In this document: piece by piece, positions 53,556 to 62,232 of the stretch
Numbering within the stretch: the stretch's first letter is position 1
How the letters are laid out: the number at the start of each line of letters is the position of its first letter
DNA from: Bradyrhizobium sp. 200
Lineage (GTDB): Bacteria; Pseudomonadota; Alphaproteobacteria; Rhizobiales; Xanthobacteraceae
Direction: 5' to 3'
DNA length: 64,000 nt
Assembly: GCF_023100945.1 (NCBI RefSeq)
Contig: NZ_CP064689.1
Location: 5,686,001 to 5,750,000 of the forward strand
Translations under genes and position numbers: made by a program
The notes under the pieces: model-generated
What the model was told of the DNA's origin: nothing
Database searches by the model: none
Seen by the model: the letters and a program-made list of their open reading frames with translations, nothing else

Positions 53556-56500
53556 GCGGGATCTCCGATGGGGCGGCGGCTTCGGCGCCTTGTTTCTTGT
53601 GTACCATGCTGAACACCACAGGGACAAACATCAGTGTGGCAATCGTTGCAAAAATCAGGCCGCCGATCACGGCGCGCCCGAGCGGGGCGTTCTGCTCGCC
53701 GCCCTCGCCGAGCCCCAGCGCCATCGGCGTCATGCCGATGATCATGGCCAGCGCCGTCATCAGAACGGGGCGGAAGCGGACGAAGCCGGCTTCGAGCGCG
53801 GCGGCGACGGGATCGCCGAGCTGTTCGTAGCGTTCGCGGGCGAAGCTGATCACCAGCACGCTGTTGGCGGTGGCCACGCCCATACACATGATCGCGCCGG
53901 TCAGCGCCGGCACCGAGAGCGTGGTCTGGGTCGTGAACAACATCCAGACGATGCCGGCAAGCGCCGCCGGCAGCGCCGTGATGATCACGAAAGGATCGGA
54001 CCAGGACTGGAAGTTCACCACGATCAGGAAATAGATCAGCACCACGGCGGCAAGCAGCCCGAACAGCAGGCCGGAGAAGGCGCTGTTCATGGTCTCGACC
54101 TGGCCGAGCAGCACTACCGACGAGCCCTTCGGCACGTCCCTGGCCGTATCAGCAATCGCGGTTCTCACGTCGGCAGCGACCGCGCCGAGGTCGCGGCCCT
54201 GCGGCGTCGCAAAGATCTGAACCATCGACTGTATGTCGTACTGGGAAACCACGGCACTCGACGTCGAACGCTTGACGTCCGCAATGCCGCCCAGGATGGG
54301 AGACTGCGGGTTGCCGCTGGCGGTGATCGGCAGCGCCTGCAGGGCGCTCAGCGAATCCATCTTGTATTGCGGCGTCTGCATCACGATCGAGTAGGACACG
54401 CCATTGTCGGGGTTGAGATAGAAGGTCGGCGCGACCTGCGAACTGCCGGCGAGGTTGACGACGAGGCTGTTGGTGACATCGCGCTCGGTCAGACCGACAT
54501 ATTGCGCCCGCGTGCGGTCGACATCGATGTTGAAGGTCGGGTTGTTGGGCGATTGCTGGATGCGCGCATCCGCAACGCCGGGAATCCGGCGGATCCGGCT
54601 CAGCAGCTTGTTGGCGTAGGCGAAATTGGCTTCCAGATTGGCGCCGCGGATCTGCAGGTCGATCGGCGCCGGCGCGCCGAAATTCAGGATCTGGCTGACG
54701 ATGTCGGCCGGAAGAAACGAGAAGTTCATGCCGGGAAACAGCCGCGGCAATTGCTCGCGCAGGGCCTGGACGTATTCGTCCGTCGGCCGGTGACCTTCGC
54801 GGAGCTTGATCTGGATGTCGCCGTCCGCCGGGCCGATCACGCCGGTGTTGTTGTAGGTCATGTTGATGCCGGAAATCGGCATGCCGATATTGTCGGTGAG
54901 CGTGTCGATCTCGCCCGGCGGAATGATCTTGCGGATCGCCTTCTGCACGTCGGCGAGCTGGTTGGCGGTCTCCTCGACGCGGGTGCCGATCTGGGTCCGC
55001 ACATGCATCAGGATGTTGCCGGCGTCCACCGCCGGGAAAAAGTTGCGGCCGAGAAACGGCACCAGCAGGAAAGACAGCGCGACGACGCCGAGGAAGCCGG
55101 TGACGAACAGCGGCCGCCGTCCCAGTGCCATCGACAGCAGATCGTGATAGGTGCCGCGAACGCGCTCGAACCGCGCCTCGAAGGCGCGCTGGAAGCGCAC
55201 CAGCGGATTGCGCGTCGGCGGCGGTTCGCCGTCGTGGTGGACATGCGCCCTGAGGAGATATTTCGCCATCGTCGGCACCAGCGTGCGCGACAGGACGAAC
55301 GACCAGATCATCGCAAACATGACCGCTTCGGCCATCGGCACGAACAGGAAGCGCGCCACGCCCTGCAGGAAGAACATCGGCACGAACACGATGCAGATGC
55401 ACAGCAGGGATACGAAGGCCGGCGTCACGATCTGGTTGGCGCCGTCGAGGATGGACAGCTCGACCGGCTTGCCCTGCTCCAGATGGTAGTTGATGTTTTC
55501 GATGGTGACGGTGGCGTCGTCGACGAGAATGCCAACCGCCAGCGCCAGCCCGCCGAGCGTCATGATGTTGAGCGTCTCGCCGATCGCCGACAGCATGATG
55601 ATGGCGCCGAGCACCGACAGCGGGATCGAAACGGCGATGATGACGGTCGAGCGCCAGCTCCCGAGGAACAGCAGGATCATCACGCTGGTCAGAAGCGCGG
55701 CGATGACGCCTTCGACGGCGACGCCCTCGATCGCGCCGCGGACGAACACCGACTGGTCGCCGATGAAGCCGATCTTCAACGTCTCCGGAAGCTGGTCCCT
55801 GACGTCGATCACCTTCTGCTTGATGCCGGAAATGATGTCGAGCGTCGAGGTCGCGCCCGCCTTCAGCACCATCATCAGCACCGAGCGGTTGCCGTCGACG
55901 TGAACGATGTTGGTCTGCGGCGGATTGCCGTCGCGCACGGAAGCGACGTCGCGAATATAGACCATCGCGCCGTTGACGGTCTTGATCGGCAGTCCGCCGA
56001 GCTCCTCCATCCGCAGCGGCGAGTTGTTGAGCTGGATGATGTATTCGAACTGGCCGATCTTCTGGGTGCCGACCGGGGTGATCAGGTTCTGCGCGGCGAG
56101 CGCATTGGCGACATCCTGTCCTGACAGGCCGCGGGCCTGCAATGCGGCCGGATTGAGATCGATCTGAACCTGGCGCTGCTTGCCGCCGAACGGATAGGGA
56201 ATGGCGGCGCCGGGCACGGTGACCAGCGGGGTGCGGAGCTGGTTGATGCCGATATCGGCCAGATTTTGTTCGGTCAGCCCCTCACCCGAGAGCGCGACCT
56301 GGATGATCGGAACGGTGGATGCGCTGTAGTTCAGGATCAGCGGCGGCGTCGCGCCCGGCGGCAACTGCCTGATCATCGTCTGCGAGATCGCGGTCACCTG
56401 GGCGTTGGCGGTGCGGATATCGACATTCGGCTGGAAGAATATCTTGACGATTCCAATGCCGTTGTAGGAATTGGCGACGATGTGCTCGATGTCGTTGACC

Positions 56501-56724
56501 GTCGTCGTCAGCGCCCGCTGAAACGGCGTAATGATGCGCCCCGACATCTGGTCCGGCGGCAGGCCGGTATAGTTCCAGACCACCCCGATCACGGGAATCC
56601 GGATATCCGGAAAAATGTCGGTCGGCGTGCGCAGCGCCGCCAGCGGCCCGATGATCAACAGCAGCAAGGCGAGCACGACAAACGTATACGGCCGGCTCAA
56701 CGCGATACGGACCAGCGCAATCAT
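53545..56724 (-). CDS. RND efflux permease (AcrB/HAE family)
   Basis: 1059 residues from MIALVRIALSRPY. Twelve membrane segments in the 1+6, 1+5 pattern with two large periplasmic loops. The TM4 proton-relay motif GGLALAVGILVDDATVTIEN has both Asp. The TM10 position that holds Lys in AcrB (LSAKNAIL) reads GVATANSVLVISFAR, so the relay Lys is missing. With the adaptor it would export drugs, solvents or aromatic compounds via an outer-membrane partner encoded elsewhere. The frame stays open to 57132 only because it shadows the receptor gene upstream. Confidence 0.93.
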   Translation of the reverse strand: MIALVRIALSRPYTFVVLALLLLIIGPLAALRTPTDIFPDIRIPVIGVVWNYTGLPPDQMSGRIITPFQRALTTTVNDIEHIVANSYNGIGIVKIFFQPNVDIRTANAQVTAISQTMIRQLPPGATPPLILNYSASTVPIIQVALSGEGLTEQNLADIGINQLRTPLVTVPGAAIPYPFGGKQRQVQIDLNPAALQARGLSGQDVANALAAQNLITPVGTQKIGQFEYIIQLNNSPLRMEELGGLPIKTVNGAMVYIRDVASVRDGNPPQTNIVHVDGNRSVLMMVLKAGATSTLDIISGIKQKVIDVRDQLPETLKIGFIGDQSVFVRGAIEGVAVEGVIAALLTSVMILLFLGSWRSTVIIAVSIPLSVLGAIIMLSAIGETLNIMTLGGLALAVGILVDDATVTIENINYHLEQGKPVELSILDGANQIVTPAFVSLLCICIVFVPMFFLQGVARFLFVPMAEAVMFAMIWSFVLSRTLVPTMAKYLLRAHVHHDGEPPPTRNPLVRFQRAFEARFERVRGTYHDLLSMALGRRPLFVTGFLGVVALSFLLVPFLGRNFFPAVDAGNILMHVRTQIGTRVEETANQLADVQKAIRKIIPPGEIDTLTDNIGMPISGINMTYNNTGVIGPADGDIQIKLREGHRPTDEYVQALREQLPRLFPGMNFSFLPADIVSQILNFGAPAPIDLQIRGANLEANFAYANKLLSRIRRIPGVADARIQQSPNNPTFNIDVDRTRAQYVGLTERDVTNSLVVNLAGSSQVAPTFYLNPDNGVSYSIVMQTPQYKMDSLSALQALPITASGNPQSPILGGIADVKRSTSSAVVSQYDIQSMVQIFATPQGRDLGAVAADVRTAIADTARDVPKGSSVVLLGQVETMNSAFSGLLFGLLAAVVLIYFLIVVNFQSWSDPFVIITALPAALAGIVWMLFTTQTTLSVPALTGAIMCMGVATANSVLVISFARERYEQLGDPVAAALEAGFVRFRPVLMTALAMIIGMTPMALGLGEGGEQNAPLGRAVIGGLIFATIATLMFVPVVFSMVHKKQGAEAAAPSEIPHAH

Positions 56725-56855
56725 GTAATCGGCATTCCCGGGGTCCCTGCAGCGGGATGGCAACTGGGCGGTTGGAAAAGCCCAGTCAGACTTGCGCTGA
56801 TTTAACCGAAACAAGGCCAAAAGGCCAATTCCGGCAGCGCAGCCGCCCTTCACTT

Positions 56856-56880
56856 CCCCGGCATAGCTCGGATGCCGGGG
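56856..56880. terminator. Perfect 9-pair stem-loop after chemoreceptor 1
   Basis: CCCCGGCAT, loop AGCTCGG, ATGCCGGGG. It lies 17 bases after the receptor stop on the minus strand and ahead of the RND permease. No T-run follows, so it is a weak or Rho-assisted terminator, or an mRNA-end hairpin. Confidence 0.5.
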
Positions 56881-56896
56881 CCGCGACCACCTCTCG

Positions 56897-58648
56897 TCAG
56901 GCTGCCCGCACCGTGTCGAGGAACTTGCCGACCTCGAGCTTGAGGCGGTTGCTATCGGCAGAGAGCGACTGTGCCGCCGAAAGCACCTGCGCGGAGGCGG
57001 AGCCGGTCTCGCTGGCGCCGCGCTGCACGTCGGTGATGTTGGCGGAGACCTGGTGGGTGCCTTGGGCCGCCTGCTGCACGTTACGCGAAATTTCCTGGGT
57101 CGCTGCACCCTGCTCTTCCACGGCGGCCGCAATCGCCGAGGCGATCTCGGCGAGCCGTTCGATGGTGCCGCTGATCTCCTTGATTGCCCCCACCGACTCC
57201 TGGGTGGCGCCCTGGATGCCTGATATCTGCTGGCCGATCTCGCCGGTGGCTTTTGCCGTCTGTTCGGCGAGCGCCTTCACTTCAGAAGCCACCACCGCAA
57301 AGCCGCGGCCGGCCTCGCCGGCGCGCGCCGCCTCGATGGTGGCGTTGAGCGCCAGCAAATTGGTCTGGCCTGCGATGGTGTTGATGAGTTCGACGACGTC
57401 GCCGATGCGAGCGGCCGCCTTCGACAGCTCGCTGACGCGATTGTTGGTGATGCGCGCCTGGTCGACGGCCTCGCCGGCCATCCGCGCCGATTCCTGCACC
57501 TGGCGGCTGATCTCGTTGACGGAAGAAGACAGTTCTTCGGTCGCTGAAGCAACCGATTGCACATTGGTGGTGGCCTCTTCCGAGGCCGCGGCAACCATCG
57601 TGGTCACTTGCTGGGCGCGCTCGGCGGTTGCGGTCAGCGTGCCGGCGGAAGCTTCGAGTTCGGTAGACGCCGACGACACGGTTTCGACGATCTCGCCAAC
57701 GGCCGCCTCGAAAGAATCCGCCAGCCTGACCATATCGGCCTTGCGCTGTTGCGCCGCGACCTGGTCCTGCTTGATCTTGGCCTCCGCCTCCTCGCGGGCC
57801 TTCTGCTCCGAGACGACCTTGAACTTCTCGACGGCGCCGGCGACCGCGCCGAGTTCGTCCCTGCGGCCAAGCCCGGGTAGTACCACCGCGAAATTGCCGC
57901 CGGCAAGTTCTTCCATCGACACGCTCAATGCACGCATCGGGCGGGCGATCGTGAAGAAGGAGAATATGCCGGTTCCGATCAGCAACAGGACCGTGCCGAT
58001 ACCGATTGCAAGTGCCTCCCATTCGGCGGTCGCCATTTCGCGGGCGGCCAAGGCCGCTTCTTCTTCGACACCGCGCTTGGCGAAATCCGCGATCTGCTCG
58101 GCGAGCTGCTCGAGTTCGGCAGCGATCGGCAGTGTGACTTCGCGGGCAACGCGGATCGCTTCCTCGTTCAATTTCGCAATCCGGGCGGCGGCTTCGACGC
58201 CGCCGCCCGCGGCGGCGATCGCTTCACCGCGGACGGCTGCGATCTGCTGGGCGCCCTTCGAATAGTCTGTCGCCTTCGCTTTGAGCTTTTCGACGCGCGT
58301 ATGGGTCTCTGCCGATTTGGACAATCTGAGCATCTCGTCGGCGAAATCGTTCGTGGATTTGCGCCGGGAAGCAAGATTGTCGTTGGACTTCTGCAGGTCT
58401 GCCGAATTGTTGACGAGGCGGAGATCGCGCACGCCGATCTGCATGCCGCGAATTGAGGCCTTCGCATCTGCCGCGTCCCGCGCAATCGTTTGCTGCGCGG
58501 TCTTGCGCGCATCTACCTCGCGCATCGCCGCATTGGACCGGATCTGGACGATCACCATCGTGGCGACCAGCAGCACGCCGAGGCCCGAGGCGATGCCGAG
58601 CTTGGCACCGATCGAGAGATTGAGAACGAGTCGGGTAATACTGGACAT
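56897..58648 (-). CDS. Methyl-accepting chemotaxis protein, helical-bundle sensor
   Basis: 583 residues. TM1 about 13-34, a helical periplasmic domain (35-210) rich in Lys/Glu/Ala, TM2 about 211-233, HAMP about 234-286, then the cytoplasmic coiled coil with hairpin tip region [34 protein letters not shown]. It ends KFLDTVRAA, nearly identical to the other two receptors. No C-terminal CheR-tethering pentapeptide. The sensor looks like a four-helix bundle (4HB) type; the ligand is unknown. Confidence 0.93.
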   Translation of the reverse strand: MSSITRLVLNLSIGAKLGIASGLGVLLVATMVIVQIRSNAAMREVDARKTAQQTIARDAADAKASIRGMQIGVRDLRLVNNSADLQKSNDNLASRRKSTNDFADEMLRLSKSAETHTRVEKLKAKATDYSKGAQQIAAVRGEAIAAAGGGVEAAARIAKLNEEAIRVAREVTLPIAAELEQLAEQIADFAKRGVEEEAALAAREMATAEWEALAIGIGTVLLLIGTGIFSFFTIARPMRALSVSMEELAGGNFAVVLPGLGRRDELGAVAGAVEKFKVVSEQKAREEAEAKIKQDQVAAQQRKADMVRLADSFEAAVGEIVETVSSASTELEASAGTLTATAERAQQVTTMVAAASEEATTNVQSVASATEELSSSVNEISRQVQESARMAGEAVDQARITNNRVSELSKAAARIGDVVELINTIAGQTNLLALNATIEAARAGEAGRGFAVVASEVKALAEQTAKATGEIGQQISGIQGATQESVGAIKEISGTIERLAEIASAIAAAVEEQGAATQEISRNVQQAAQGTHQVSANITDVQRGASETGSASAQVLSAAQSLSADSNRLKLEVGKFLDTVRAA

Positions 58649-58905
58649 GGTTGGCGTCCTTGAAAAAACAACAGGGTCAGTGAAATCGCAGCAACGCCGT
58701 TGTTTCCCGCACTGCGGGATCACGGTTGAAAAGCGCCGGGCCGGATAATTGGACGAGCCGGTTCGTTGCGAACGAAGGGCTCCTGCGGCAAAGCCACAGA
58801 GCGGCACTCATGCGCTTAAGGTTTCATACGGTGGTTAATGAGAGGCTAAATCGAGCGGCTTTGGGAAATCGTAGAACTACGGTAGCGCCGTTCGCTTCGC
58901 CGACA

Positions 58906-59874
58906 TCACGATTGCCCGCTCGGAGTATTGCGGGCGGCCGATAACGTCTGCTGCGGCGTTTCGCCGAACATCTCGCGATAGAGCGAGGTGAACTCGCCCA
59001 TGTGCCAGAAGCCATTCACGAGTGCGACGGCCTTGATCGATTGCAGCGATGCTCCCCGCACCAGTTGCTGACGCACATTCCAGAGGCGCCGCAGCCGCAT
59101 GTACCGATGCATGCTCATGCCGCGAATGGCAACCACGGCGTTATGCAGCGTCCGCACCGAGACTCCGAGCTGTTGGGCGACGTCGGCGCTGTACAGCGTC
59201 TTGCCGGCGTTGGCAGCGACGAATTCGTCGAGTTTTCGGACGAGCGCCAGATAGTGACTCAGGCTCAGGCGCTTGCCTTCGAGCGCCGGCGAGGCCGCCG
59301 CCATCGCCAGATCGGCCGCCTGCAGGATCGATTCTTCAATACTTTCGATCACACCAGGCTGCGCGAGAGTATCGGGCGAATGCGAGGCCAGCATCAGCGC
59401 GTCGCCAACCGTTGCCCGCAGCGCCTGGCATTTGTCCAGCAGCGTTACTATGAGTTGAGCGCTATCGGCATCACCCGGCCAGCCTCGATCGTCGATGGAA
59501 GCGAAATTCAGGAGCGCCAACATATTGGGCTGCTGCTCCACGATCTCACACGTCGCAGTACCCTTGACCAGGAGCAGCGCCGGCGCACGGGCTTCAACGC
59601 CGTCGATAATCAACGAAGCCGCATCGTCCATCGCGAGACCGACGATCGCGCCGGTTGTGGAGTAGTGCATCTGCAGAATCCGCGGAAACGTTCGTTGCAA
59701 ATGGACCGAACAGGACTTCAGCTTCAACGAAGCGAAAGCGGCGTCGAAGGCCTTGGCATCGATCGGAATGCTCTCGGCCTCGCCCAGTCCCTCGATGCTC
59801 CGGAAACGATCAACGTCCAGAAACCGGCTAACTCGTACGAACTCAGACTCAAGTAGTTCATCCAGCAACGACAC
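58906..59874 (-). CDS. AraC family transcriptional regulator
   Basis: 322 residues if the GTG at 59874 (SLLDELLESEFVRVSRF) is the start, which fits the usual beginning of the AraC-like ligand-binding domain (about 8-170). The C-terminal double HTH (about 215-318) contains YSADVAQQLGVSVRTLHNAVVAIRGMSMHRYMRLRRL and GFWHMGEFTSLYREMFGETPQQTL. The frame is open up to 60285, but the extra residues have no family character. An ATG at 60063 is an alternative. It lies between two chemoreceptor genes on the same strand; its target is not evident. Confidence 0.82.
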   Translation of the reverse strand: MSLLDELLESEFVRVSRFLDVDRFRSIEGLGEAESIPIDAKAFDAAFASLKLKSCSVHLQRTFPRILQMHYSTTGAIVGLAMDDAASLIIDGVEARAPALLLVKGTATCEIVEQQPNMLALLNFASIDDRGWPGDADSAQLIVTLLDKCQALRATVGDALMLASHSPDTLAQPGVIESIEESILQAADLAMAAASPALEGKRLSLSHYLALVRKLDEFVAANAGKTLYSADVAQQLGVSVRTLHNAVVAIRGMSMHRYMRLRRLWNVRQQLVRGASLQSIKAVALVNGFWHMGEFTSLYREMFGETPQQTLSAARNTPSGQS

Positions 59875-60323
59875 GCGGCGGTCATCCGAGCCGTCGGTAG
59901 CGATCGTCGCAATAACGAAAAAAAGCGCTAACCGAAATTGAAAGGGATCGTATGCGCAACTTGACCATGGCAAGCGGGTGCCTCGATGCGCCCGCCATCG
60001 GATGATGCGTCTTGAGTCCTGGTCTTCATTGACGCAGAACACATGGCATCGGATCTCTGGCATCAGACCTTCACGATGCCTTTGTATATTACCAATTTTT
60101 CCCGATTTCGGAAATTCCTTCGCCACATTCGGCATCGGTTTCGCCCAGGGCGATTGGTCGGCCGATGCCGCAATCGCTATTTTGCGATCTAGGGATGTCT
60201 CCCGCTCCCGGTGCAGCCGAAAAACAGTCTGCCTGCGGCAGCTCGAGTTCCTGATTCGGATCGTCGGCGGTCGCGAAGCCGGCATGTGAGACGCCGCTTC
60301 GGGCCGATCGGTGAGTTACGAAA
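59875..60323. other. 449-base gap between AraC gene and chemoreceptor 2
   Basis: No convincing gene. It contains an inverted repeat GCGATTG...CAATCGC at 60150-60177 (14-base spacer with an inner CGGCCG) and AT-richer sequence around 60080-60115 (minus strand: GGAAATTCC region followed by AATTGGTAATATAC) that could hold the AraC promoter. The stem-loop at 60275 belongs to the receptor 2 end. An in-frame extension of the AraC gene across this stretch cannot be excluded. Confidence 0.5.
60275..60302. terminator. Stem-loop after chemoreceptor 2
   Basis: On the minus strand CGAAGCGGC pairs with GCC-G-GCTTCG across a loop of nine bases, with one bulged G, 22 bases after the receptor stop. No T-run. 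Confidence 0.45.
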
Positions 60324-62024
60324 TCAGGCCGCCCGCACCGAGTCGAGGAACCTGCCGACCTCGAGCTTGAGGCGGTTGGAGTCTCCCGACAACGATTGCG
60401 CCGCCGCGAGCACCTGCGAGGACGCCGATCCGGTTTCGCTGGCGCCGCGCTGCACGTCGCCGATATTGGAGGAGACCTGCTGGGTGCCCATCGCCGCCTG
60501 CTGCACGTTGCGGGAGATCTCCTGCGTCGCAGCGCCCTGCTCTTCGACGGCGGCCGCGATGGTCGACGAAATCTCCGACAGTTTTTCAATCGTGCCGCTG
60601 ATGGCCTGGATCGCGTTCACCGACTCCTGCGTTGCCGCCTGGATGCTCGATATCTGTTGTCCGATCTCGCCGGTGGCCTTGGCGGTCTGCTCCGCAAGCG
60701 CCTTCACCTCGGAAGCCACGACCGCAAAACCGCGGCCGGCCTCGCCGGCACGCGCCGCCTCGATGGTGGCGTTGAGCGCCAGCAGGTTGGTTTGGCCTGC
60801 GATGGTGTTGATCAGCTCGACGACGTCGCCGATGCGGGTTGCCGCCTTCGACAATTCGCTGACACGATCGTTGGTGGTCCGGGCCTGATCCACCGCATCA
60901 TTGGCCATCCGCGCCGATTCCTGGACCTGGCGGCTGATCTCGGTGACGGAGGACGCCATCTCTTCGGTGGCCGATGCGACCGACTGCACATTGGTCGAAG
61001 CTTCCTCGGAGGCGGAAGCGACGGTCGTCGCGAGTTCCTGGGCACGTTCAGCGGTCGCCGTGAGCGTACCCGCGGATGCTTCGAGCTGGCTCGACGCCGA
61101 CGATACGGTCTCGACGATCCGGCCGACCGCAGTCTCGAAATCGTCGGCCATCTTGTTCATGTCCGCCTTGCGGTCGCTCGTCGCGCGGATCTCCGCCTCG
61201 CGCTGCTCGGCCTCCATCGCCTTCTGGGCAAGGGCGTTGCTCTTGAAGATCTCGACTGCCTTGGCCATCTCGCCGACTTCGTCGCCGCGCCCCACGCCGG
61301 GCACCTCGACGGTAAGGTTGCCACCAGCGAGATCGTTCATCGCGGCAGTCATCCGTTGCAGCGGGCCGGTGACGCTGCGCGCCACGAAAATCGACACCGC
61401 GAGTGTAAACACCAGGATCACGCCGGCAACGATCAGGGATCGCTGGGTCGAAGCCCAGGTCTGCGCCTTCAGGTCGTCGATGTAGACGCCGGTGCCGATG
61501 ACCCAGTTCCACGGCGCGAAGCCGACCACGTAAGACAATTTCGGCTGCGGCTTGTCGAAGCCCGGCTTGGGCCACTCGTAGGGCACGAAGCCGGAACCGT
61601 CCCATTTGACGACATTGACGAAATCGACGAACAGCAGCTTGCCGTTCGGATCCTTGTAGGCCGAGAGATCATTGCCGTTCATTTCCGGCTTGATCGGATG
61701 CATCACCATTTTCGGATGCATGTCGTTGATCCAGTAATAGTCGTTGTTGCCGTAGCGAAGCGCCGCGATCCGCGCCATCGCCCGCTTCTGCGCGTCGGCA
61801 GCCGGAACGTCGCCCTTCTGCGCCACGGCATGCTCTTCCTTGATGATGCCGAGCGCGAGGTCGCCGAGGTGTCGCAGCTCGATCTGTTTCTGCTGATCGA
61901 GGCTCGATGCCAGTTCGCGCGATTCGAAAAAGGCAACGCCCAGGAGCCCAATGAAGCTGAGGCAGATGAGGGCGTAGATCTTTCGGCCAACCGTCATCCT
62001 GGCCCGGCGTATCATTCCAACCAC
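60324..62024 (-). CDS. Methyl-accepting chemotaxis protein with Cache sensor
   Basis: 566 residues. TM1 about 15-33, a single Cache domain (about 35-185) with the signature [23 protein letters not shown] (positions 95-117) and [15 protein letters not shown]2 about 196-214, HAMP about 215-270, then the signalling coil. It ends RFLDSVRAA. Cache receptors of this kind bind small organic acids. The start is a GTG at 62024 with GGGAGA six bases upstream; ATGs at 62015 and 61997 are alternatives. An 18-base inverted repeat lies upstream at 62111. Confidence 0.93.
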   Translation of the reverse strand: MVGMIRRARMTVGRKIYALICLSFIGLLGVAFFESRELASSLDQQKQIELRHLGDLALGIIKEEHAVAQKGDVPAADAQKRAMARIAALRYGNNDYYWINDMHPKMVMHPIKPEMNGNDLSAYKDPNGKLLFVDFVNVVKWDGSGFVPYEWPKPGFDKPQPKLSYVVGFAPWNWVIGTGVYIDDLKAQTWASTQRSLIVAGVILVFTLAVSIFVARSVTGPLQRMTAAMNDLAGGNLTVEVPGVGRGDEVGEMAKAVEIFKSNALAQKAMEAEQREAEIRATSDRKADMNKMADDFETAVGRIVETVSSASSQLEASAGTLTATAERAQELATTVASASEEASTNVQSVASATEEMASSVTEISRQVQESARMANDAVDQARTTNDRVSELSKAATRIGDVVELINTIAGQTNLLALNATIEAARAGEAGRGFAVVASEVKALAEQTAKATGEIGQQISSIQAATQESVNAIQAISGTIEKLSEISSTIAAAVEEQGAATQEISRNVQQAAMGTQQVSSNIGDVQRGASETGSASSQVLAAAQSLSGDSNRLKLEVGRFLDSVRAA

Positions 62025-62110
62025 GATCGATCTCCCACGCGACGAAGGGTGTCGTCCGCCCCAATGCGCGGAATCGTATATGTCGGAAGCTTTTCTCCCG
62101 TTAATTTCTA

Positions 62111-62128
62111 CTCAGTAGATATACTGAG
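62111..62128. promoter_or_regulatory. Inverted repeat upstream of chemoreceptor 2
   Basis: CTCAGTA-GATA-TACTGAG, a perfect 7+7 inverted repeat with a 4-base centre, 87 bases upstream of the receptor start. On both sides lie related strings (TCTCCCGTTAATT and TTCCGTTAATC). Possible operator; the regulator is unknown. Confidence 0.45.
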
Positions 62129-62169
62129 TTTTCCGTTAATCAGGTCTGCGCGGGCGGCGCCAGGCTCCA

Positions 62170-62206
62170 AAACGGCAAAAAGCCCGCCCCTTGTTCAGGA
62201 GCGGGC
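62170..62206 (-). terminator. Rho-independent terminator of chemoreceptor 3
   Basis: Read on the minus strand: GCCCGCTCC, loop TGAACAA, GGGGCGGGC, then TTTTTGCCGTTTT. Stem of nine with one mismatch, followed by a T-run, 27 bases after the receptor stop. It separates receptor 3 from receptor 2. Confidence 0.85.
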
Positions 62207-62232
62207 GATCTGGCTGACGGTCTGTCGGTTGC

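Noticed and set aside
53350..56124. Open frame of 924 codons on the plus strand opposite the RND permease
   Set aside because: Antisense shadow: the permease on the other strand has full family motifs, while this frame is a run of Arg/His/Asp without domains.
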